Shown one piece after another: positions 35,812 to 44,633 of a stretch of DNA of 64,000 nt. Made by a program: the position numbers and the translations under genes. The DNA lies in the NCBI GenBank assembly GCA_028276405.1, contig JAPYWJ010000001.1, forward strand, positions 1 to 64,000, written 5' to 3'. Each line of letters opens with the position of its first letter. Position 1 is the stretch's first letter. This DNA is from Hydrogenobacter sp. (GTDB taxonomy: Bacteria > Aquificota > Aquificia > Aquificales > Aquificaceae). Under the pieces are notes generated by a model. It was not told where the DNA came from. It did not search any database and worked only from the letters and a program-made list of their open reading frames with translations.

Positions 35812-37194
35812 ATGCTTCTATTTGTGCTTCTTTACATGATAACTACTATAGGAATAGGGATATTAGCAAGCAGGTGGGTCAACAACAGCAAGGATTTCCT
35901 TCTTGCAGGACGCGGACTTCCCCTTTATATATCTGCGAGTGCTCTTTTTGCCACTTGGTTCGGTTCAGAAACTGTTTTGGGTGCATCTTCAAAGATAGCC
36001 AAGGAAGGGCTCTACGGTGTTATAGAAGATCCTTTTGGTGCATCTTTATGCCTTTTTCTTGTGGGACTTTTCTTTGCAAAGCCTCTTTACAGAATGAACC
36101 TTCTTACCTTTGGTGATTTTTATCGTGAAGTTTATGGCAGAAAGGTAGAGATAGTAGCAAGCTTTATGTTGGCTCTGTCTTACTTAGGATGGGTTGCTGC
36201 ACAGATGGTTGCCGTAGGTATCATCATACAGGTAGCTCTTGGCGTGCAAAAAGAGGTAGGTATTCTCATAGGCTTTGGTGTGGTACTGTTTTATACATTT
36301 TTGGGTGGCATGTGGGCAGTATCTCTTACAGACTTCATACAAACCATTATGATAGTGGTAGGGCTTTTACTGACCCTTTACGAGGTCTCTGACGGTTTTT
36401 CTCAGATACCTACAGTCCTTACACACCAACCACCGGGATTTTACAAATTCTTCCCAGACAACAATTTAAAGGATCTTCTTTACTACATCAGTGCCTGGAT
36501 CACCATAGGGTTAGGATCCATACCTCAACAGGATGTCTTTCAAAGAGTTATGTCTTCAAGGTCCGAAAGAGTAGCGGTACTTTCTTCCTTCATAGCGGGA
36601 TTTATGTATCTAACCGTTGCTATGATACCGTTGATTTTAGCCCTTTTCGCTAAGACTTACTATCCAGAGCTCTTGTCCGCAGATACGCAATTACTTCTGC
36701 CACGTATGGTGATGGAACACACAAGCGTATTAACACAGGTACTTTTTGTAGGTGCGCTTCTTTCTGCCATAATGAGTACAGCAAGCGGAGCCATTCTTGC
36801 ACCTTCTGCCGTCTTAAGTGAAAACCTGATAAAACCCCTTTTTAAAGATGTGTCAGATAGAGCCTTTCTGTGGATAACCAGAGCTTGTATATTAGCAGTT
36901 GCTCTTACATCTTTAACTTTTGCCTTTATGGGGGAGTCCATATACGAACTTGTAGGAAGCTCTTCTGCTCTTAGCCTTGTATCTCTATTTGTGCCACTGG
37001 TTGCAGGATTGTACTTTAAAGGTTCTAACAGTATAAGCGCCATGAGTTCAATGCTTTGTGGTTTTCTTGCGTGGCTTTTGTTGTATGTATTCCATCTGGA
37101 ATATGCCCTGTTGATGGGCTTTCTCTTCAGTATACTTGGCTACTTAGTGCCTTCATTGATAAAGAGGCTTTTAACTTCTCCATCTCCTGTATAG
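35812..37194 (+). CDS. Sodium:solute symporter (SSS family)
   Basis: 460 residues with about 13 hydrophobic helices. Features of the LeuT-fold SSS family are visible: SKDFLLAGRGLPLYISA near the start, ATWFGSETVLG, TFLGGMWAVSLTDFIQ (helix 5) and GALLSAIMSTASGAILAPS (the Na-site helix 8). It should import an unidentified organic solute with Na+ across the inner membrane. Proline-like, pantothenate-like and acetate-like substrates are all possible. Its last 24 bases overlap the convergent ubiX gene. Confidence 0.9.
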   Translation: MLLFVLLYMITTIGIGILASRWVNNSKDFLLAGRGLPLYISASALFATWFGSETVLGASSKIAKEGLYGVIEDPFGASLCLFLVGLFFAKPLYRMNLLTFGDFYREVYGRKVEIVASFMLALSYLGWVAAQMVAVGIIIQVALGVQKEVGILIGFGVVLFYTFLGGMWAVSLTDFIQTIMIVVGLLLTLYEVSDGFSQIPTVLTHQPPGFYKFFPDNNLKDLLYYISAWITIGLGSIPQQDVFQRVMSSRSERVAVLSSFIAGFMYLTVAMIPLILALFAKTYYPELLSADTQLLLPRMVMEHTSVLTQVLFVGALLSAIMSTASGAILAPSAVLSENLIKPLFKDVSDRAFLWITRACILAVALTSLTFAFMGESIYELVGSSSALSLVSLFVPLVAGLYFKGSNSISAMSSMLCGFLAWLLLYVFHLEYALLMGFLFSILGYLVPSLIKRLLTSPSPV

Positions 37195-37740
37195 ATCATG
37201 TGGTATACTAAGGCTATCTAAAACCTTGCCTACTACAAAATCTATCACATCCTGAAGGCTCTGAGGCTTGTGATAAAAGCCAGGGCTTGCAGACATAACA
37301 ACCGCTCCTGCCTTTGCCACCTTGAGCATGTTTTCTATGTGTATGATGGAATAAGGCATCTCGCGAAGAAGAATCACCAAAGGCACGCGCTCTTTGAGTG
37401 CCACTTCACATGTTCTGTGTATGAGGTTTTGGTTTATTCCGTTTGCAACACACGCAAGAGTGCTCATGGAACAAGGAGCCACCACCACACCGCTGTAAGA
37501 GATAAGGCGCGAACCGCTGGCTACATGACTGTCTATCTTTCCCGCGGGTATAAGGTTTACCTGGGGGAACTTTTTAAGAAGGTCTTCCTTTGTGAGTTCA
37601 AGTTCTTCCTTCAAAACTAAGTATCCCGAAGGAGATACGATAAGGTGTACATTAAAGCTTGGATAAAGCAGTTCAAGGAGCCTGTATCCGTATATACTAC
37701 CGCTGGCACCGGTTATACAAAGTACTATATCTTTTTTCAA
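37171..37740 (-). CDS. ubiX: Flavin prenyltransferase UbiX
   Basis: 189 residues with ITGASGSIYGYRLLE at the N-terminus and VVVAPCSMSTLACVANGI, both signatures of UbiX/Pad1. It makes the prenylated FMN cofactor used by UbiD-family decarboxylases. No ubiD is adjacent. The ATG overlaps the end of ymdB (ATGA). The coding end runs 24 bases into the convergent symporter gene. Confidence 0.94.
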   Translation of the reverse strand: MKKDIVLCITGASGSIYGYRLLELLYPSFNVHLIVSPSGYLVLKEELELTKEDLLKKFPQVNLIPAGKIDSHVASGSRLISYSGVVVAPCSMSTLACVANGINQNLIHRTCEVALKERVPLVILLREMPYSIIHIENMLKVAKAGAVVMSASPGFYHKPQSLQDVIDFVVGKVLDSLSIPHDLYRRWRS

Positions 37741-38543
37741 ACCATCACCTCTGCCAGCTGATCTTTTTTTATATAGTGTTGAAGTCTTTCTATGCTTATT
37801 GTCTTACCAGAAAGCTCATCTATATCTACTAAGATACCGTTGAAAACTAAGTCTTCCTTTTCTTCCACTTCATACTTTTGAGGTATTCCCTTTATAAATC
37901 TCTCTATCACCGCATTGGGCTTCATACCTATGACTGAATACCAGCATCCGCTCATACCCACATCGGTTATATAACCAGTTCCTCCCTTAAGTATGACCTG
38001 ATCCGCTGTGGGTACATGTGTATGGGTTCCGTACACAAGGCTTGCTCTTCCATCTGCATAAATACCAAAAGCCCACTTTTCTGAGGTGGTTTCTGCATGA
38101 AAGTCAACAATGATGATTTGGGTTTCTTGAAAAACCTCTCGGTAGATCTTGTCAAAGGTCGCAAAGGGATTTTCAAGATTTGCATCCAAAAAAGACCTCC
38201 CCATAAGGTTTATAAGGGCAAACCTTACACCCTTTTTCTCAAAAATACCGTATCCTCTGCCCGGCACACCTTGAGGGTAGTTAGCAGGTCTTAGCAGGTC
38301 TGGTACTTTGCCTATAAATTCATACACTTCCCTTTTGTCCCATATGTGATTGCCAGATGTCATAAAATCAACACCCATGGACTTTAGCTCTTCGTAGACT
38401 TTCTTAGTTATACCAAACCCACCAGCGGAGTTCTCTACATTAACTATAACCAAGTCCACTGAATCTCTGTAGCTCTTTAGTATGTATTTCAAAGCTTTCC
38501 TACCGGGTTTACCTATTATATCGCCAACAGCAAGTACCCTCAT
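37737..38543 (-). CDS. ymdB: YmdB-type metallophosphoesterase (TIGR00282 family)
   Basis: 268 residues. Metal ligands appear in AVGDIIGKPG (Asp8), VNVENSAGG, MTSGNHIWD, IVDFHAETTSEK and YGTHTHVPTAD, the set of the YmdB 2',3'-cyclic nucleotide phosphodiesterases. The frame extends 13 codons upstream through the end of tRNA-Leu; MRVLAVGD at 38543 with SD GAGG is the real start. It lies 12 bases after tRNA-Leu(UAG) on the same strand and so is probably co-transcribed with it. Confidence 0.92.
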   Translation of the reverse strand: MRVLAVGDIIGKPGRKALKYILKSYRDSVDLVIVNVENSAGGFGITKKVYEELKSMGVDFMTSGNHIWDKREVYEFIGKVPDLLRPANYPQGVPGRGYGIFEKKGVRFALINLMGRSFLDANLENPFATFDKIYREVFQETQIIIVDFHAETTSEKWAFGIYADGRASLVYGTHTHVPTADQVILKGGTGYITDVGMSGCWYSVIGMKPNAVIERFIKGIPQKYEVEEKEDLVFNGILVDIDELSGKTISIERLQHYIKKDQLAEVMV

Positions 38544-38555
38544 ATTAACCTCAAG

Positions 38556-38639
38556 TGCGGGTGGAGGGAGTTGAACCCTCACGGCCTAAAGGCCACAGGA
38601 TCCTAAGTCCTGCGCGTCTGCCAATTCCGCCACACCCGC
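38556..38639 (-). tRNA. tRNA-Leu (UAG)
   Basis: 84 nt on the minus strand: acceptor GCGGGTG/CACCCGC, anticodon loop CTTAGGA giving UAG, long variable arm with GGCC/GGCC stem, T loop TTCAACT and discriminator A at 38556; CCA is not encoded. TATAAT (38656 down to 38651) is 11 bases before the 5' end. It heads the ymdB-ubiX operon. Confidence 0.96.
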
Positions 38640-38658
38640 TATACTTGTATATTATAAA

Positions 38659-38687
38659 TTAGCAAGTTTGGTTTTTTGGGTTATAAT
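38659..38687 (+). promoter_or_regulatory. Promoter of tRNA-Val
   Basis: TTAGCA (38659-38664), a 17-base spacer and TATAAT (38682-38687), ending 8 bases before the mature tRNA 5' end at 38696. Confidence 0.55.
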
Positions 38688-38695
38688 GATAAGTA

Positions 38696-38771
38696 AGGCG
38701 CGTAGCTCAGTGGGAAGAGCGCCGCCCTTACAAGGCGGAGGTCGGCGGTTCGAGTCCGCCCGTGCCTACCA
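38696..38771 (+). tRNA. tRNA-Val (UAC)
   Basis: 76 nt including an encoded CCA (38769-38771). Acceptor AGGCGCG pairs with CGTGCCT (one G-U), anticodon stem CCGCC/GGCGG with loop CTTACAA giving UAC, T loop TTCGAGT. It is the only tRNA here with genomic CCA. Its last 6 bases also encode the final codon and stop of the convergent ATP-synthase-gamma-like gene. Confidence 0.95.
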
Positions 38772-39935
38772 TTCAAACAAACGAAAGAGACCCTCAAGAG
38801 TGAAGTCATAAAGAGATTTTTTTGAGAATATCCTAAATCCAGTAATGTCTTTTCTCTTTAAGACCTTTTTTATTCCGAGCCTTTCTTTTAAATATTCAAT
38901 GCTCTCCTCATTGAATACTTCGCTTACTTCAAGAGTGCACCATGTATCATAAACATCTTTGAAGAGCTTTTCCTTAATAGACATGTGAATGTTTACAAGG
39001 TCTATAAGCTCGTTGTTTATCCTTTCTTGTCTTAATTTATTTTTTTGATGGCTCAGTTGTGATCTCTTTTTGTCAATAGCCTTTATGATCTCTCTGGTTT
39101 TGATAAACCTTGCGGAAAGTTCTGCAGAAAAATGTTCCAAAAAGATCTCCCTAAAAAGAAAATTTAGGTAAAGTCTTAACACCTCCTTCAGTATAAGCTC
39201 CTCATCGCCCTCAAAATTCATAACACCATCCTCCATGTAAGAGCCTTCTAAGACTGGAGGGATAAACTTTATCACATGAGAACTGTATGAGGTTATATGC
39301 CCTATCGCTACAGGCACTTTAGGTGTAGCTTTTTTGAAGAGCTCATAAAATATCTCTCCTGCTTGAACTTTTTCTCCTTCCACCGCTTTTTTTCCTTTTT
39401 CAACTCTTTCTGCATACAGTACACCTTTTACTACTGGTCTATTGACGGCTATATAAACCGCATCGTAATAATTCATCATATACTGTTCTACTACACTTTG
39501 AAAGATCACTTGAGCCTTCTCCCAATCTATATCTTTTCTGAACACATCTGTGTAGATCTCTACATCTTTCCTGTTTTTAAAATACTCTGCACCTTTTTTA
39601 CCTATGACTATGAACCTTTTCAACTCAATAGATGTCTGTTCCAAAAAGTCAAGGAGCTTTTTCGCTAAAATCTCATTAAAGCTTCCCACAAAACCTCTAT
39701 CCGTACTCAAAAGAACAAGACACATACTTTTTTCTTCCCTTTTAAGCAGACCTCCCTTATATAGGTATACAAGCATCCCGAGTACTTCCTTAAGCCTTAA
39801 AAAGTACATGTACTGAACGCTTAACTCTGCATAGTACTTTCTATATCTGTTTATGGAAAGCAGGTTCATAGCGTTTATATACTTTTTGACCGCATCAAGG
39901 TAATTTATCTTTTCATCAATATCCTTTAATCTCAT
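38766..39935 (-). CDS. ATP synthase F1 gamma-subunit-like protein with C-terminal extension
   Basis: 389 residues. The N-terminal helix [19 protein letters not shown] and the stretch LLSTDRGFVGSFNEILAKKL match the F1 gamma subunit (LKDI... and SSDRGLCGGFN). The C-terminal coiled-coil equivalent, ending near LRQERINNELIDLVN (~residue 315), also matches. About 75 residues then continue beyond the normal gamma end (gamma is ~290 aa). No other atp gene is adjacent; tyrS lies upstream in a TGATG coupling. It may be the organism's true gamma, or a divergent paralogue; the extended end should affect how it sits in the alpha3beta3 bearing. Confidence 0.72.
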   Translation of the reverse strand: MRLKDIDEKINYLDAVKKYINAMNLLSINRYRKYYAELSVQYMYFLRLKEVLGMLVYLYKGGLLKREEKSMCLVLLSTDRGFVGSFNEILAKKLLDFLEQTSIELKRFIVIGKKGAEYFKNRKDVEIYTDVFRKDIDWEKAQVIFQSVVEQYMMNYYDAVYIAVNRPVVKGVLYAERVEKGKKAVEGEKVQAGEIFYELFKKATPKVPVAIGHITSYSSHVIKFIPPVLEGSYMEDGVMNFEGDEELILKEVLRLYLNFLFREIFLEHFSAELSARFIKTREIIKAIDKKRSQLSHQKNKLRQERINNELIDLVNIHMSIKEKLFKDVYDTWCTLEVSEVFNEESIEYLKERLGIKKVLKRKDITGFRIFSKKSLYDFTLEGLFRLFEW

Positions 39936-41125
39936 CAAGAAGGCACTATCCTGTAAAAGCGCTTCTTGCCTATCTGAAGTTTTAGCTCTTGTTTTACTTC
40001 TATTTCTTCGTTTTCGTCCTGAACCTTTCTGAAGTTTATCCTGAGGCCTCCTCCCTGAATGACCCTTCTGGCAGAGTTTTTCGTTTCCTCTATACCAAGC
40101 TCGTAAAGAAGCTCGTAAGCCTTTTTCCTTAGTCCCATGGGGACTTTTATGACTGGTGCATCTTCTGGAAACTCTCTCTTAGAAAAGGTCTTTTCAAAGA
40201 ATTCAAGGGCTTGGTTTGCAAGCTCTTCAGAGTGAAACCTGGCAACTATGTAGTGCGCGAGCCTCTTTTTTGCGGACATGGGATGAAGTTCTCTTTTCAT
40301 ACGCTCTATCTCTTCCTGAGTGTAGTCGGTAAGGAGTGCGTAGTAGTCCCACATGAGCTCGTCAGAAATGGACATGATCTTGCCAAACATGATGTTTGGG
40401 TCTTCCGTTATGCCCACATAGTTTCCGTAAGACTTGGACATTTTCTTAACACCGTCAAGACCCACAAGAAGTGGCATGGTTATACACACCTGGGGCTCTT
40501 GCCCTGCATCTCTCTGCAGGTCTCTTCCTACCAAAAGGTTAAACTTCTGGTCTGTGCCACCAAGTTCCACATCAGCCTTGAGGAACACAGAATCGTAGCC
40601 CTGAAGTAGTGGATATAGAAACTCGTGTATGTATATGGGATTACCTTCTTTGTATCTTTTTGAAAAATCATCTCTTTCTAGCATTCTTGCAACAGTGTAT
40701 TTACCCGCAAGCCTTATAATACCTTCTGTACCAAGTTGTGATATCCAAGTACTGTTAAACACTATGTTGGTCTTTTGTGGATCAAGCACTTTAAACACTT
40801 GGTGTTCGTAAGTCTTTGCGTTTTCAAGCACCTGTTCTTTTGTAAGTGGAGGCCTTGTATCAAGCCTACCTGTGGGGTCTCCTATTATAGCTGTAAAGTC
40901 TCCTATGACGAAGTAAACCTCATGCCCGAGCATTTGGAAAGTTCTGAGTTTTTGGAGTAAAACAGTATGACCAAGATGGAGGTCAGGAGCGGTAGGGTCA
41001 AAACCAGCCTTTATCCTGAGCTTTCTTCCGCTCTTTAACTTCTTGAGAAGCTCCTCCTCTTCTATAATCTCTGCAGTACCCTTTTTTATAAGCTGGAGTT
41101 GTGCCTCTGGAGTCATAATAACCAT
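39935..41125 (-). CDS. tyrS: Tyrosyl-tRNA synthetase
   Basis: 396 residues with class I motifs [10 protein letters not shown] (HIGH-type) and KMSKS, tyrosine-site [10 protein letters not shown] and a C-terminal S4-like RNA-binding domain ([18 protein letters not shown]). It charges tRNA-Tyr. The open frame extends 50 codons further upstream but runs antisense through tRNA-Leu(UAA), so MVIMTPEA at 41125 (or ATG 41116) is the start. Coupled to the gamma-like gene downstream. Confidence 0.95.
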   Translation of the reverse strand: MVIMTPEAQLQLIKKGTAEIIEEEELLKKLKSGRKLRIKAGFDPTAPDLHLGHTVLLQKLRTFQMLGHEVYFVIGDFTAIIGDPTGRLDTRPPLTKEQVLENAKTYEHQVFKVLDPQKTNIVFNSTWISQLGTEGIIRLAGKYTVARMLERDDFSKRYKEGNPIYIHEFLYPLLQGYDSVFLKADVELGGTDQKFNLLVGRDLQRDAGQEPQVCITMPLLVGLDGVKKMSKSYGNYVGITEDPNIMFGKIMSISDELMWDYYALLTDYTQEEIERMKRELHPMSAKKRLAHYIVARFHSEELANQALEFFEKTFSKREFPEDAPVIKVPMGLRKKAYELLYELGIEETKNSARRVIQGGGLRINFRKVQDENEEIEVKQELKLQIGKKRFYRIVPS

Positions 41126-41156
41126 TTTACCATGCGTGCTGTATAATTTTAAGTAT

Positions 41157-41241
41157 GGGGGTGTGGCGGAACTGGCAGACGCAGGGGACTTAAAATCCCC
41201 TGGGGTAACCCCCCGTGAGGGTTCGAGTCCCTCCACCCCCA
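41157..41241 (+). tRNA. tRNA-Leu (UAA)
   Basis: 85 nt: acceptor GGGGGTG/CACCCCC, anticodon loop CTTAAAA giving UAA, long variable arm (GGGGTAACCCCCC region), T loop TTCGAGT, discriminator A at 41241, no encoded CCA. TATAAT at 41142-41147 lies 9 bases upstream. dcd starts 11 bases after the tRNA on the same strand. Confidence 0.96.
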
Positions 41242-41252
41242 TGTGCAAAGAC

Positions 41253-41786
41253 ATGATACTGAGCGATGCTACCATAAAAGAGCTGATTTTAAAGGGAGAG
41301 CTCCTTATAGAGCCTTACTTTCCAAGTCATGTACAAGCGTCCTCTGTAGACCTAACTCTTGGTAGAGAAGTGCTTATTTATAAAGCGAATTACATAGATG
41401 TGATGCAAGAGGAAACACCTGTTGAGAAAGTGTCTATCTCTCAGGAAGGCTTTATAATAGAGCCTAAGGCTTTTGTTCTTGCTACTACCAACGAGTATAT
41501 AAGGCTCCCCCAAGACATAACAGCCTTTGTGGAGGGACGCTCATCTTTGGGAAGACTGGGACTATTTATAGAAAACGCCGGCTGGGTAGATGCCGGTTTT
41601 GAAGGGCAGATCACTCTTGAACTATACAATGCAAACTCTTGCCCCATAAAGCTTTATGCAGGTATGAGGATATGCCAGATAGTCTTGGCTAGGTTAGACA
41701 GAAAAGCGGAAAAACCTTACAGCGGTAAGTATCAAAAGCAAAAGGGTGTAACCCCTTCAAAGATATTTCTTGATTTTGGAAGGTGA
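41253..41786 (+). CDS. dcd: dCTP deaminase
   Basis: 177 residues. [12 protein letters not shown], the trimer-core [13 protein letters not shown] with catalytic Glu in [15 protein letters not shown], and the C-terminal nucleotide-closing [11 protein letters not shown] are diagnostic. It makes dUTP (or dUMP if bifunctional) from dCTP, supplying dTTP synthesis. The frame runs upstream through tRNA-Leu(UAA); ATG 41253 is chosen by homology, ATG 41241 being an alternative. There is no SD, so translation may rely on a nearly leaderless 5' end left by tRNA 3' processing. Confidence 0.94.
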   Translation: MILSDATIKELILKGELLIEPYFPSHVQASSVDLTLGREVLIYKANYIDVMQEETPVEKVSISQEGFIIEPKAFVLATTNEYIRLPQDITAFVEGRSSLGRLGLFIENAGWVDAGFEGQITLELYNANSCPIKLYAGMRICQIVLARLDRKAEKPYSGKYQKQKGVTPSKIFLDFGR

Positions 41787-41790
41787 GTTT

Positions 41791-42975
41791 ATGTCTTTAA
41801 AAACTATCATTCGCATATCCATCAAGTATGTACTAACAAGCAAAGGATCTACACTGCTTGTGTCCCTGATAGCTCTTTTGGGTGTAATTCTCAGCGTTTG
41901 CGCTATTCTACTAACTATGGGGGTTTTTGCGGGTTTTCAGCACGCACTTAAAGAAAAGATCCTATCCACATCACCACACATAGTAGTGAGTATCCCGTCT
42001 GAGGAACATCTGCAAGAGTACGAGGAAAAGCTAAATAAAATAAAAGGGGTCAAAAGAGCTTATCCCGTTGTCATATACCAGGGTATACTGTCAAAAGATG
42101 GTTCTCTCCAAAGCGTTAGCGTGAAGGGTATGAGACCTTCTGACCTGTTCCAAAAGAAGGGTCTTCTCATAGAAGGAACTTTCAAGGGTGGTGTGCTTAT
42201 AGGCAAAGGGCTTGCAGATATCATGGGCGTAAAAGTAGGACAAGAAATAACCCTTGTTTCTCCAATAGGCAGAACTACTCCCTTTGGATTTGTGCCAAAG
42301 GTGGGACACTTTAAGGTGGATGGCATTTTTCAAACAGGCACTTTTGATCAAGACTATCTTACCGTGATCATGAGTATGTCCTCTGCAACAGAGTTTTTTG
42401 GCTATAAGTGGCAACTTTACGGCTTTGAAGTTTATCTACAGGATCCCTACAAAGCTCAGGAGATAAAAAAGCAGATAGAGAAAGAATTGGGAGATACACT
42501 TATAGTACGCTCTTGGATAGACCTTAACAAACCCCTTTTTAATGCCTTACAGCTTGAAAAGGTTGGCATATTTTTTGTCCTTCTTTTAATGGTCATAGTA
42601 GCTTCTTTCAATATAACCAGCTTGCTGTTTATGAAGGTAAAGGAAAAACTCAAAGACATAGCTGTGTTTCGTACCTTTGGGATGAAGAAGAATCAAATAG
42701 CTATGGTGTTCCTCTTTCAGGGTATGACTCTGGGTGTTGTTGGGTCTTTGTGCGGTCTTTTATTATCTCTGTTAGGTGGCTATCTGATTAACGAGTACAA
42801 GTTGGTAAGAGTGCCTGCGGATGTTTATCTCATGGATCATGTGCCTGTATTCTTTGAACCGTCAGATGTACTCATAACTCTAGTGGGAGCCTTTATTCTT
42901 TCCTTAATAGCAAGCCTTTTACCCGCCTACAGAGCTAGTAAAACGAGCATAGTGGAGATCCTCAGGCATGAGTGA
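41791..42975 (+). CDS. lolC: Lipoprotein-releasing ABC transporter permease (LolC/LolE family)
   Basis: 394 residues with the MacB/Lol topology: one TM at ~22-45, a large periplasmic domain (~50-255), and three C-terminal TMs (FtsX domain, ending [19 protein letters not shown], the typical AYRASKxxPxEALR-like end). It extracts lipoproteins such as BamD from the inner membrane. Only one permease gene is present, so a homodimer is likely. An upstream in-frame ATG at 41770 lies before the SD AGGTGAG at 41781-41787; ATG 41791 is used. It overlaps lolD by 8 bases. Confidence 0.9.
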   Translation: MSLKTIIRISIKYVLTSKGSTLLVSLIALLGVILSVCAILLTMGVFAGFQHALKEKILSTSPHIVVSIPSEEHLQEYEEKLNKIKGVKRAYPVVIYQGILSKDGSLQSVSVKGMRPSDLFQKKGLLIEGTFKGGVLIGKGLADIMGVKVGQEITLVSPIGRTTPFGFVPKVGHFKVDGIFQTGTFDQDYLTVIMSMSSATEFFGYKWQLYGFEVYLQDPYKAQEIKKQIEKELGDTLIVRSWIDLNKPLFNALQLEKVGIFFVLLLMVIVASFNITSLLFMKVKEKLKDIAVFRTFGMKKNQIAMVFLFQGMTLGVVGSLCGLLLSLLGGYLINEYKLVRVPADVYLMDHVPVFFEPSDVLITLVGAFILSLIASLLPAYRASKTSIVEILRHE

Positions 42976-43624
42976 AGTTATAAAAGTGGTAGACCTTAAA
43001 AAGGTTTATCCGGACGGCACACAAGCTTTAAAAGGCATTAACCTGACCATTAAAGAAGGAGAGTTCTGCGGAGTTATGGGTCCTTCTGGTTCGGGCAAAA
43101 GCACCCTGCTGCACCTAATAGCGGGTCTTGACAAACCTACAGAGGGTAATGTGTGGGTGTGGGGCAAAGAGATAACATCCATGAAGGAAGATGAGCTTGC
43201 AGAGTTTAGGAAAAAAAACATAGCTTTTGTGTTTCAGTTTTACTACCTTTTAGAAGACTTTAATGTCCTTGAAAACTTAGTAATCATAGGACATGTGGCA
43301 GGAATAAAGAACGCGGAAAGAAAAGCTTTTGATATTCTTAGATTTTTGAGGCTTGAGGACAAAGCTAAACATAAACCCAGTCAGCTTTCAGGTGGTCAGA
43401 TGCAAAGGGTTGCCATAGGTAGAGCTCTTATGTTAGAACCTAAAATACTCCTTGCAGATGAACCCACGGGCAATCTTGACCTTGAGGAAGGTATGAGAAT
43501 ATTTGAACTTTTTAAACATCTCAATCAAGAAAAGGGAATAACCTTTGTAGTGGCAACGCACAACGCAGAGCTTAGCAAGTTTTTCAGCAGGATCATCAAG
43601 CTAAGGGACGGTTTGCTTCTCTAG
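42968..43624 (+). CDS. lolD: Lipoprotein-releasing system ATP-binding protein LolD
   Basis: 218 residues of ABC ATPase: Walker [11 protein letters not shown]-loop [12 protein letters not shown], signature [15 protein letters not shown], Walker [13 protein letters not shown] and H-loop ATHN. The Q-x-Y-L-L region is typical of the LolD/MacB group. It powers LolC. Its TAG shares CTAG (43621-43624) with the stop of the convergent glycosyltransferase. Confidence 0.94.
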   Translation: MSEVIKVVDLKKVYPDGTQALKGINLTIKEGEFCGVMGPSGSGKSTLLHLIAGLDKPTEGNVWVWGKEITSMKEDELAEFRKKNIAFVFQFYYLLEDFNVLENLVIIGHVAGIKNAERKAFDILRFLRLEDKAKHKPSQLSGGQMQRVAIGRALMLEPKILLADEPTGNLDLEEGMRIFELFKHLNQEKGITFVVATHNAELSKFFSRIIKLRDGLLL

Positions 43625-44550
43625 AGGTTTATGGTTTTCTCTATGATATAAGGTTTTTCTTCTTTGATCCTGTAGTATATCCTTACCATCATCTCAGCCA
43701 ATATACCCGTGGATATTAGCTGTATGCCTGCAAGTATAAGAAGCACACTCAGGATAAGCAGAGGTCTTCTCCCTATATCTTCTCCAAAAAGCTTCAGGAA
43801 AGTAAGATACAAAAGTGTTAGCATGCCTACCGCAAACAGAAGGAAACCTGCAGTACCAAACACATACATGGGCTTGTTTATATACTCGTTTAGAAACTTT
43901 ACCAAAAGTATGTCAAGAATAACTCTGATGGTTCTACCTATACCATACTTTGACTTACCGTAAAGCCTTGGGTGGTGTCTAACAACTATCTCTGTTATCT
44001 TTGCACCTTGCCTTTTTGTAAGAGCAGGCAAAAATCTGTGCATGTCGCCGTAAAGCTCAAGCTCCTTTAAAAGCTCTGCTCTGTAAACCTTCAAAGTGCA
44101 CCCATAGTCATGCAGATGAACACCTGTAGCTTTAGATATTATCCAGTTAGCTACCATAGAAGGGAGCTTTCTCGATAAAAAGGGGTCTTTGCGTTCTTTT
44201 CTCCATCCACTCACAAGGTCATACCCTTCTTCAAGCTTTTTGAGCAGAGTGGGTATGTCCTCAGGATCGTTTTGTAGGTCTGCATCCATGGTAACTATCA
44301 CATCACCCTTAGCGTGCTGGAAGCCTGCATACATGGCAGAGGTCTGTCCGTAATTTCTTTTGAAGCGTATAACTTTTACCCTCTTGTCCGTATCAGCTAT
44401 CTTTTCCAACACTTCAAAAGTGCCATCTTCAGAACCATCATCAACGAATATAATCTCGTAATCTTTACCTACAAGCACTTGGGTAAGCTTTTGATAGAGT
44501 ATGGGAATGTTTTGTTCTTCGTTGTAAGCAGGTATTACCACAGAAATCAT
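43621..44550 (-). CDS. Polyprenyl-phosphate glycosyltransferase (DPM1/ArnC-like GT2)
   Basis: 309 residues. GT2 domain with VVIPAYNEEQNIP, IFVDDGSEDGT and the DxD MDADLQNDPED, followed by two C-terminal transmembrane helices (~227-250, ~262-290). This architecture transfers a sugar from a nucleotide donor to undecaprenyl phosphate on the cytosolic side. Sugar identity is unknown. TATAAT (44563 down to 44558) lies 7 bases before the ATG, so it is leaderless. Confidence 0.88.
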   Translation of the reverse strand: MISVVIPAYNEEQNIPILYQKLTQVLVGKDYEIIFVDDGSEDGTFEVLEKIADTDKRVKVIRFKRNYGQTSAMYAGFQHAKGDVIVTMDADLQNDPEDIPTLLKKLEEGYDLVSGWRKERKDPFLSRKLPSMVANWIISKATGVHLHDYGCTLKVYRAELLKELELYGDMHRFLPALTKRQGAKITEIVVRHHPRLYGKSKYGIGRTIRVILDILLVKFLNEYINKPMYVFGTAGFLLFAVGMLTLLYLTFLKLFGEDIGRRPLLILSVLLILAGIQLISTGILAEMMVRIYYRIKEEKPYIIEKTINL

Positions 44551-44557
44551 CTTACAT

Positions 44558-44563
44558 ATTATA
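44558..44563 (-). promoter_or_regulatory. -10 box of the polyprenyl-phosphate glycosyltransferase
   Basis: Minus-strand TATAAT 7 bases before the start codon at 44550. Confidence 0.45.
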
Positions 44564-44620
44564 GGTTAAAACCTCCCATAAAATATAGGATATTTTATTT
44601 CACGCTCAACAAAAAAGCCT

Positions 44621-44626
44621 TATAAT
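44621..44626 (+). promoter_or_regulatory. -10 box of moeB
   Basis: Perfect TATAAT, 7 bases before the moeB ATG at 44634; no SD fits in the gap, predicting a leaderless mRNA. Confidence 0.5.
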
Positions 44627-44633
44627 TAATTCT

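Noticed and set aside
38544-38582. Upstream start of ymdB inside tRNA-Leu(UAG).
   Set aside because: The extra 13 residues come from the tRNA sequence; the metal-binding N-terminus starts at 38543 with an SD.
41043-41252. N-terminal extension of dcd through tRNA-Leu(UAA).
   Set aside because: The extra residues are a translation of the tRNA; Dcd homology starts at MILSDATI.
41126-41275. N-terminal extension of tyrS by 50 codons.
   Set aside because: It is antisense to tRNA-Leu(UAA) and TyrS homology begins at MTPEA.
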